Below the pieces are notes generated by a model that was not told the origin of the DNA, ran no database searches, and worked only from the letters and a program-made list of their open reading frames with translations. Positions 59,021-64,000 of a stretch of DNA of 64,000 nucleotides are shown here, in pieces; position 1 is the stretch's first letter; every line of letters starts with the position of its first letter. The stretch comes from Taylorella asinigenitalis ATCC 700933 (lineage in GTDB: Bacteria > Pseudomonadota > Gammaproteobacteria > Burkholderiales > Burkholderiaceae_B): NCBI RefSeq assembly GCF_000687755.1, contig NZ_JHXN01000001.1:186001-250000 (forward strand), in the 5' to 3' direction. A program made the position numbers and the translations under genes.

Positions 59021-59051
59021 TCTCTCATTAATAAATATTTTGCTATAAAAA

Positions 59052-60044
59052 TTATTTTTCTATAGCCAATCCTTGTTCATCGAATAATCCCTCAAATAAA
59101 ACTGTGCTTAAATATCTTTCGCCTGAATCAGGAAGTATAGCCACGATTGTTTTGCCTTTATTATTAGGGTCAAAAGCTAAAGCTACTGCAGCGGCTGCAG
59201 CTGCACCACCTGATATACCAGTAAGAATACCTTCCTCTTTAGCTAATTTTCTAGCATATTCTATAGCCTCTTCATTTGAAACTTGAGCAACACTATCAAT
59301 AATGCTTAGGTCTAAGTTTTTAGGAATAAAGCCAGGTCCAATACCTTGAATTTTGTGAGGAGCTGTTTGAATTTCTGCACCAGTCAGAGTTTGGGTAATA
59401 ACAGGACTTGATGATGGCTCAACTGCTACAGATAGAATTGCTTTTCCTTTAGATTTCTTTATAAACCGACTAACACCAGTAATAGTTCCACCAGTACCTA
59501 CGCCAGCCACAAAAATATCAATCTCTCCATTTGTTGCATCCCAAATTTCAGGACCTGTAGTTAGCTCATGAATAGCAGGATTTGCTGGGTTTTCAAATTG
59601 CTGAAGCATAATATATTGATCTGGATTAGAGTCAACTATTTCTTGAGCTTTAGCAATCGCCCCTTTCATACCTTTAGAGCCTTCGGTCAGTACAAGTTTT
59701 GCACCATATGCTACCAAAAGTTTTCTACGCTCTATACTCATAGTGTCAGGCATAACAAGTGTGAGTTTTATGCCCTTAGATGCAGCTACAAACGCTAAAC
59801 CAATACCTGTATTACCGCTTGTAGGTTCAAGTATTTCCTTATAGAACCCTTTTTTTCCTAATGAACCATCTTTAATAGCTGCATTCACCATAGAATAAGC
59901 AATTCTGTCTTTAACAGAATAGCCTGGATTTCGACCTTCAACTTTAACTAAAACTTCAGCTTGAGCACCATTAAGAATACGATTTAGCCTAATAAGCGGT
60001 GTATTCCCGATAGAAAGGGAATTATCTTCGAAATATCTTGACAT
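59052..60044 (-). CDS. cysK: Cysteine synthase (O-acetylserine sulfhydrylase)
   Basis: PLP enzyme, 330 aa, forming cysteine from O-acetylserine and sulfide. The PLP lysine is in [15 protein letters not shown], the substrate loop in [16 protein letters not shown], the phosphate-binding glycines in [16 protein letters not shown], and the serine-acetyltransferase/substrate region in [21 protein letters not shown]. It is slightly longer than E. coli CysK and carries no CysM-type deviation I can see. Divergent from lldD. Confidence 0.94.
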   Translation of the reverse strand: MSRYFEDNSLSIGNTPLIRLNRILNGAQAEVLVKVEGRNPGYSVKDRIAYSMVNAAIKDGSLGKKGFYKEILEPTSGNTGIGLAFVAASKGIKLTLVMPDTMSIERRKLLVAYGAKLVLTEGSKGMKGAIAKAQEIVDSNPDQYIMLQQFENPANPAIHELTTGPEIWDATNGEIDIFVAGVGTGGTITGVSRFIKKSKGKAILSVAVEPSSSPVITQTLTGAEIQTAPHKIQGIGPGFIPKNLDLSIIDSVAQVSNEEAIEYARKLAKEEGILTGISGGAAAAAAVALAFDPNNKGKTIVAILPDSGERYLSTVLFEGLFDEQGLAIEK

Positions 60045-60087
60045 TAAGTTCTCTCAGTATAAAAATAAAAAGTTTAATGTAAAACTC

Positions 60088-60106
60088 TACAACATTTACA
60101 GTTGTA
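60088..60106. promoter_or_regulatory. Possible operator (inverted repeat) between cysK and lldD
   Basis: Arms TACAAC and GTTGTA around ATTTACA, in the 108-base divergent gap. The size and spacing would suit a GntR-type or other dimeric regulator, for example of lactate use. No regulator gene is adjacent, so this is only a candidate. Confidence 0.3.
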
Positions 60107-60152
60107 ATTTCAATAATATATTTATAACTTACGATTATTAAATTATTTAGAA

Positions 60153-61325
60153 ATGGAATATCTAAAAAAAATAACTAGCATCGAAGATTTGCGGAAAATT
60201 GCAGCCACAAAAGTACCAAAAATGTTCTTTGAGTATGCCGACCACGGCTCCTACACAGAATCAACATACCGAGCGAATGAAAGCGATTTAAGTAGCATAA
60301 AGTTCAGACAGAAAGTAGCCGTGAACATTGCCAACCGATCTACTAAAGCTTCATTACTAGGTGAGGAATATGCTATGCCAGTAGCTCTTGCTCCTGTAGG
60401 TATATGTGGTATGCAAAGAGCTGACGGGGAAATTTTAAGTGCTCAGGCTGCGGAAGAATTTGGTGTTCCTTTTACACTCTCAACAGTAAGTTGTGCATCA
60501 ATTGAGGATGTGGCAGCGAATACAAAAAAACCATTTTGGTTTCAGCTTTATATGATGAAAGATCGCGGGTTTATGGCTGATTTGATTCAAAGAGCAAAAC
60601 AAGCTTGCTCTGCCCTTGTGGTGACTCTTGATTTACAAGTACTAGGACAGAGACATAATGAGGTTAAAAATGGCATGACTGTGCCGCCGAAACCAACACT
60701 ACCAAATCTTTTAAATTTAGCTACTAAACCAGATTGGTGCTGGAGAATGCTACATACTAAAAGACGGTTTTATGGAAATTTGGTTGGTCATGTAAAAGGC
60801 ATGGACAATGTTACGGCTTTATCTGAATGGACTGCCCGTCAATTTGATGCGACATTAAATTGGAAGGATTTGGATTGGATTGCAAATCAATGGGGCGGAA
60901 AAATTATTCTCAAAGGAATAATGGATTCAGGTGATGCAATCGAGGCATGTAATTCTGGGGCCGATGCATTTGTTGTATCAAATCACGGAGGCCGTCAATT
61001 AGACGGAGCATTATCGACTATAAAAGCATTGCCACCTATATTAGAAGCGGTAGATCGCATAGGAAATACAACCGAAGTTTGGATAGATGGCGGTTTCAGA
61101 TCTGGTCAAGATATCTTGCGGGCATATGCCATGGGAGCCGACGGAGTTATGATTGGTCGACCATATATCTACGGATTAGGTGCATACGGTAAGGATGGAG
61201 TAAGCAAAGCGCTCGATATCATGCAAAAAGAGCTAAGCGTGACTATGGGATTTTGCGGTATTACGGATTTATCGCAAGCTTCAAGCGATATTTTATATAT
61301 CACTGAAGATATGAAATTAGCTTAA
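60153..61325 (+). CDS. lldD: FMN-dependent L-lactate dehydrogenase
   Basis: The 390-aa alpha-hydroxy-acid oxidase family enzyme oxidises L-lactate to pyruvate at the inner membrane, feeding quinones. Landmarks: ARKVPKMFFEYADHG-like start (ATKVPKMFFEYADHGSYTE), PVALAPVGICGM, PFWFQLYM, the FMN lysine in KIILKGIMDSGDA and the catalytic histidine in VVSNHGGRQLDGA. The FMN-phosphate site is in WIDGGFRSGQDIL and GADGVMIGRPY. Lactate oxidation suits a mucosal host niche. The stop overlaps the convergent murI-like gene by 4 bases. Confidence 0.93.
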   Translation: MEYLKKITSIEDLRKIAATKVPKMFFEYADHGSYTESTYRANESDLSSIKFRQKVAVNIANRSTKASLLGEEYAMPVALAPVGICGMQRADGEILSAQAAEEFGVPFTLSTVSCASIEDVAANTKKPFWFQLYMMKDRGFMADLIQRAKQACSALVVTLDLQVLGQRHNEVKNGMTVPPKPTLPNLLNLATKPDWCWRMLHTKRRFYGNLVGHVKGMDNVTALSEWTARQFDATLNWKDLDWIANQWGGKIILKGIMDSGDAIEACNSGADAFVVSNHGGRQLDGALSTIKALPPILEAVDRIGNTTEVWIDGGFRSGQDILRAYAMGADGVMIGRPYIYGLGAYGKDGVSKALDIMQKELSVTMGFCGITDLSQASSDILYITEDMKLA

Positions 61326-62125
61326 ACGGCAGAAATTTCGACAAGCTTAATTGGAATACCAAGCTTATCGAACATAAGTTGAAGGCCAATAAGCGGATAT
61401 TCTTCACTTGCAGTAGCATAGCTTAAAGTCATACCAGAGCCCTCAGATGTGTAGGGCTCTATTTTTTTAAGTGTACGATCAACTGGATTTATAAAAAGCA
61501 TATCAGGTGCTACTTTTTGGAATATATCCACAATCCATGTTAAATGGGTAGAGGAAAGTGTACATACGTCCGCATTTGGATATTTGGAACGCACATCATC
61601 CATAAACTTTTTAACTTGCTCAGCTGTTTTTTCTGGCTCTGTAATGAACTGTCCACTCTCCACAGTAGTGACTAAGTCCTCTGCATTTACGAGATGAATT
61701 TGAGTACCATCAGAAATAGATTCAACGAAAAATCTAAATTCAGGAAGTGAAGATAAAATCTTAACGCCTAGATTTATGATTTCCCCTGATTTAGAAGCAG
61801 CTACACCTGAAGCTATAGGAGGGATACTTCCGACTACAGGTACAGAACACTCATCCTTGATTTCACTAACTACTGTGATTGAAGGAGCATTTGATGTAAC
61901 TACAACTAAAGACGCTCCCATCTCAGCAAGACGCTCAATCGCCCCTTTAATACAAGCTTTTAACTCTTCTTTAGTTTTCCAAGCATAAGGAAAATTAGCT
62001 CTGTCGGCGAAATAGATAATATCTTGTTTAGGAAACTTCTCTCTAATAGCCCTAGCCCATGCATAACTTCCAATACCCGCATCAAAAACTGCGATAGGCT
62101 TAACTAATTTTTTGAGATTTTCCAT
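61322..62125 (-). CDS. MurI-like (Asp/Glu racemase fold) protein lacking both catalytic cysteines
   Basis: The 267-aa protein has the glutamate racemase layout: AVFDAGIGSYAWARAIRE at the start, DIIYFADRANFPYAWKTKEEL and VPVVGSIPPIASGVA. However, the usual CNTAS reads TSNAPS (Ser78), the usual GCTHFPL reads SSTHLTW (Ser192), and the N-terminal FDSG is FDAG. In MurI the two cysteines are the acid/base pair, so racemisation by the standard mechanism is not expected. Serine codons TCA and TCT are plain in the DNA. It could be a moonlighting or altered-function paralogue, or carry another reaction. Downstream of merR on the same strand with 8 bases between. Confidence 0.75.
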   Translation of the reverse strand: MENLKKLVKPIAVFDAGIGSYAWARAIREKFPKQDIIYFADRANFPYAWKTKEELKACIKGAIERLAEMGASLVVVTSNAPSITVVSEIKDECSVPVVGSIPPIASGVAASKSGEIINLGVKILSSLPEFRFFVESISDGTQIHLVNAEDLVTTVESGQFITEPEKTAEQVKKFMDDVRSKYPNADVCTLSSTHLTWIVDIFQKVAPDMLFINPVDRTLKKIEPYTSEGSGMTLSYATASEEYPLIGLQLMFDKLGIPIKLVEISAV

Positions 62126-62133
62126 ACAGCACC

Positions 62134-62526
62134 TTATTTCAGGAGTTTATCAATATCTTTGATTATTTGTTTTAAGGAAGATTTAAGATTCGCTATTTCC
62201 TTTGCACTGAAGCGAACTGCAGCATCGGAACCAGGAATCAATGAATTATCTCTACCTTCAGCTAGGCGATTACGTGCCCCGCTAATCGTAAACCCCTGGT
62301 CATATAGCAGCTCACGGATTCTACGAATTAGTAAAACCTCGTGGTGCTGATAATATCTTCGATTTCCCCTTCGTTTAACGGGATTTAACTGTGTAAATTC
62401 CTTTTCCCAATAGCGAATAACGTGGGGCTTAACATTGCATAATTCAGAGACTTCACCTATACCAAAATATCGCTTAGCTGGTATAGCTGGCAATGAGCTT
62501 GTAGGTAAAATTTCTGTCTGTATCAT
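62134..62526 (-). CDS. MerR-family transcriptional regulator of the ihfA neighbourhood
   Basis: The 130-aa protein has the winged-helix signature YFGIGEVSELCNVKPHVIRYWEKEFTQL, then the wing RRGNRRYYQHHEVLLIRRIRELLYDQGFTI, and a short C-terminal helix; no metal-binding cysteine pattern is seen. A MerR-type gene just after ihfA is a conserved proteobacterial arrangement; its target is generally unknown. Confidence 0.9.
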   Translation of the reverse strand: MIQTEILPTSSLPAIPAKRYFGIGEVSELCNVKPHVIRYWEKEFTQLNPVKRRGNRRYYQHHEVLLIRRIRELLYDQGFTISGARNRLAEGRDNSLIPGSDAAVRFSAKEIANLKSSLKQIIKDIDKLLK

Positions 62527-62590
62527 CGTGAGTTCCGCTAACAGGTGTCAATGTCAAATTTAAGACAAATAAAAGCAATTTTACACTAAT

Positions 62591-62926
62591 TTAGTTATGT
62601 GCTTCACTGACCACAGATTTAAGCTTTTGGCTAGCATGAAATGTTACAACCCTTCTCGCATCAATAGGGATAACCTCTCCTGTTTTTGGGTTTCTTCCTG
62701 GTCGTGCAGCTTTATCTCTAACCTGAAAATTCCCAAATCCAGAGAGTTTTACAGGCTCTCCGTTTGCAAGTGCATCTCGAATTTGGTTGAAAAACTGGTC
62801 AACCACCTCTTTTGCTTCTCTTTTATTTAATCCAACAGATTCAAATAGCATCTCAGCTAACTCTGCTTTAGTTAGAGTTTTGCTTTTAAGGTCAGCATCT
62901 TGTAAATCTAAGTTATTATTATTCAT
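62591..62926 (-). CDS. ihfA: Integration host factor alpha subunit
   Basis: The 111-aa nucleoid protein of the HU/IHF family bends DNA as the IhfA-IhfB heterodimer. Visible: [22 protein letters not shown], the [15 protein letters not shown]-type segment ([17 protein letters not shown]) and the beta-arm [20 protein letters not shown] with the intercalating proline. The N-terminus is about ten residues longer than in E. coli. The ATG lies 10 bases from the pheT stop, the usual pheT-ihfA coupling. Confidence 0.96.
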   Translation of the reverse strand: MNNNNLDLQDADLKSKTLTKAELAEMLFESVGLNKREAKEVVDQFFNQIRDALANGEPVKLSGFGNFQVRDKAARPGRNPKTGEVIPIDARRVVTFHASQKLKSVVSEAHN

Positions 62927-62936
62927 TTTTGTCCTC

Positions 62937-64000
62937 TTACCGTAAACGAGCCTTAAATTTAGAACTTAGTTCATTTAAAATTTCGCTCATAATAGCCTCT
63001 ACAGTTTTATCGTCTAATGGTAATTGATCTTCCTGAAGAGTAAATTTGATGGCAATGCTCTTCTCTTTATCATTTTGTGCATCAGACCAAACATCAAAAA
63101 TGTTAAAACTTTTAACCAAACTTGTTTGAGAATTTGAAATCATCATATTCTCAATTGCATTTTTGATTTCTGAATATTCCAAATCTTTAGAAACCCAAAT
63201 TGCTAAATCCCTCTCGAGGAATTGCTTTTTAGATATGGCTTTATATTCAGGTAAAGATCTATTAATTAAAGCATCAAGATCAATTTCAAACACAATTGGT
63301 GATTGATTTAGTGAAAAATCCTGAGCAATTTTGGGATGTAATTCACCAATAAAACCTATATCTTTACTATTTAACTGAATCAAAGCACTTCTGCCAGGAT
63401 GCAACAATGGATTTTGTGTATTCTCATTAAATACTTTGAATGACAATTCGTTAGTATTGGAAAATAAGTTTTCTACAACCTTTTTTACGTCATAAAAATC
63501 AGTAAGACGTGATTTTTCACCCCACTGTTGAGGGTGAGCCGTACCCCATGCAGCGGCAGCTAATTTTGAAGTTTGAGAAACTCCATGCACCTCAAGTTCT
63601 GAATTTTGTACAGAATTGTCGTATTCAAATGCCCTTGCAATCTCAAAAATTTGAATATGAGCTTGTTTTCTCTTTGAATTTTGGAAAATATTATTAACCA
63701 AACTTAATACAAGACTGCTCCGCATTACAGAAAGATTAGAGGCAATAGGATTAAGTAATTTAATTGAATTGGAATTTCCTATGTAGTCTTCCCATTTGGA
63801 GTCAACAAAACTGTAGTTTATAACCTCCTGATACCCCTCACCTACCATAATGTCACGAATATCATGAGCAGTGAGTTTAAGTTCACTGAGATTATCCATA
63901 ATGTTCTCAGTAATAGGAGGAATGGCTGGGATATTATCGAATCCGTAAATTCGTGCAACTTCCTCAATCAAATCTTCTTCAATCTCAATGTCAAATCTGT
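62937..64000 (-). CDS. pheT: Phenylalanyl-tRNA synthetase beta subunit, C-terminal part
   Basis: The gene runs off the right edge; about 354 C-terminal codons are here. The start of the visible part has [22 protein letters not shown]-like sequence ([17 protein letters not shown], end of the B5 region). It is followed by the catalytic-like core ([52 protein letters not shown]). The C-terminal FDX-ACB anticodon domain is [14 protein letters not shown]. Subunit beta binds tRNA-Phe and carries editing activity. pheT-ihfA-merR order is conserved. Confidence 0.95.
   Translation of the reverse strand, partial: RFDIEIEEDLIEEVARIYGFDNIPAIPPITENIMDNLSELKLTAHDIRDIMVGEGYQEVINYSFVDSKWEDYIGNSNSIKLLNPIASNLSVMRSSLVLSLVNNIFQNSKRKQAHIQIFEIARAFEYDNSVQNSELEVHGVSQTSKLAAAAWGTAHPQQWGEKSRLTDFYDVKKVVENLFSNTNELSFKVFNENTQNPLLHPGRSALIQLNSKDIGFIGELHPKIAQDFSLNQSPIVFEIDLDALINRSLPEYKAISKKQFLERDLAIWVSKDLEYSEIKNAIENMMISNSQTSLVKSFNIFDVWSDAQNDKEKSIAIKFTLQEDQLPLDDKTVEAIMSEILNELSSKFKARLR

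Overview
The window is a piece of a low-G+C (roughly mid-30s percent, by eye) betaproteobacterial chromosome of the Burkholderiales/Alcaligenaceae type. Gene order is the main argument: ndk-rlmN-rodZ-ispG-hisS-yfgM-bamB-der, hemC-hemD-hemX-hemY, surE-pcm-nlpD, pheT-ihfA-merR and guaB/guaA are all classical betaproteobacterial blocks. This order combined with such A+T-rich DNA and compact spacing fits the genus Taylorella best. That genus call is inference; no rRNA gene is present to confirm it.

Layout. 1-6650 is a minus-strand housekeeping run (ribosome-assembly GTPase, BAM lipoprotein, HisRS, isoprenoid IspG, RodZ, RlmN, Ndk). valS (6750-9620) faces the other way. 9666-18980 is minus strand again: a Thr-rich lipoprotein, ppa, the heme block hemY-hemX-hemD-hemC, terC and sucDC. 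19061-34314 holds ggt, an SDR, an AlkD-like glycosylase, rlmD, a Spy-like periplasmic protein, nlpD-pcm-surE, plsY/tsaD, a purine permease, yigZ, an ABC-F ATPase, ldcA and tadA.

34.4-45.6 kb is an accessory region between tadA and guaA. It has two different type II restriction-modification pairs, one of unassigned specificity and one Sau3AI/MutH-like and therefore probably GATC-specific. Between them lie a MarR-pirin pair, a Fur-controlled TonB-dependent receptor and a multiply broken periplasmic amino-acid racemase gene. The region ends in a G+C-rich array of three 155-bp tandem repeats abutting guaA. From 45.6 kb on come guaA, nnrS, guaB, purL, a D,D-endopeptidase, a degenerate esterase, yqeY, a UvrD/HelD-like helicase, cysK, lldD, a MurI-like protein with both catalytic cysteines replaced, merR, ihfA and the 3' part of pheT.

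The most striking signal is not a gene. The 8-mer TGGCAATG/CATTGCCA occurs about 46 times (manual scan of both strands), where base composition alone predicts one or two. Copies sit inside almost every core gene, in several reading frames, and two intergenic copies lie in hairpins. The two longest stretches without a copy are exactly those containing the two restriction-modification modules. This looks like a DNA uptake sequence for self-specific natural transformation.
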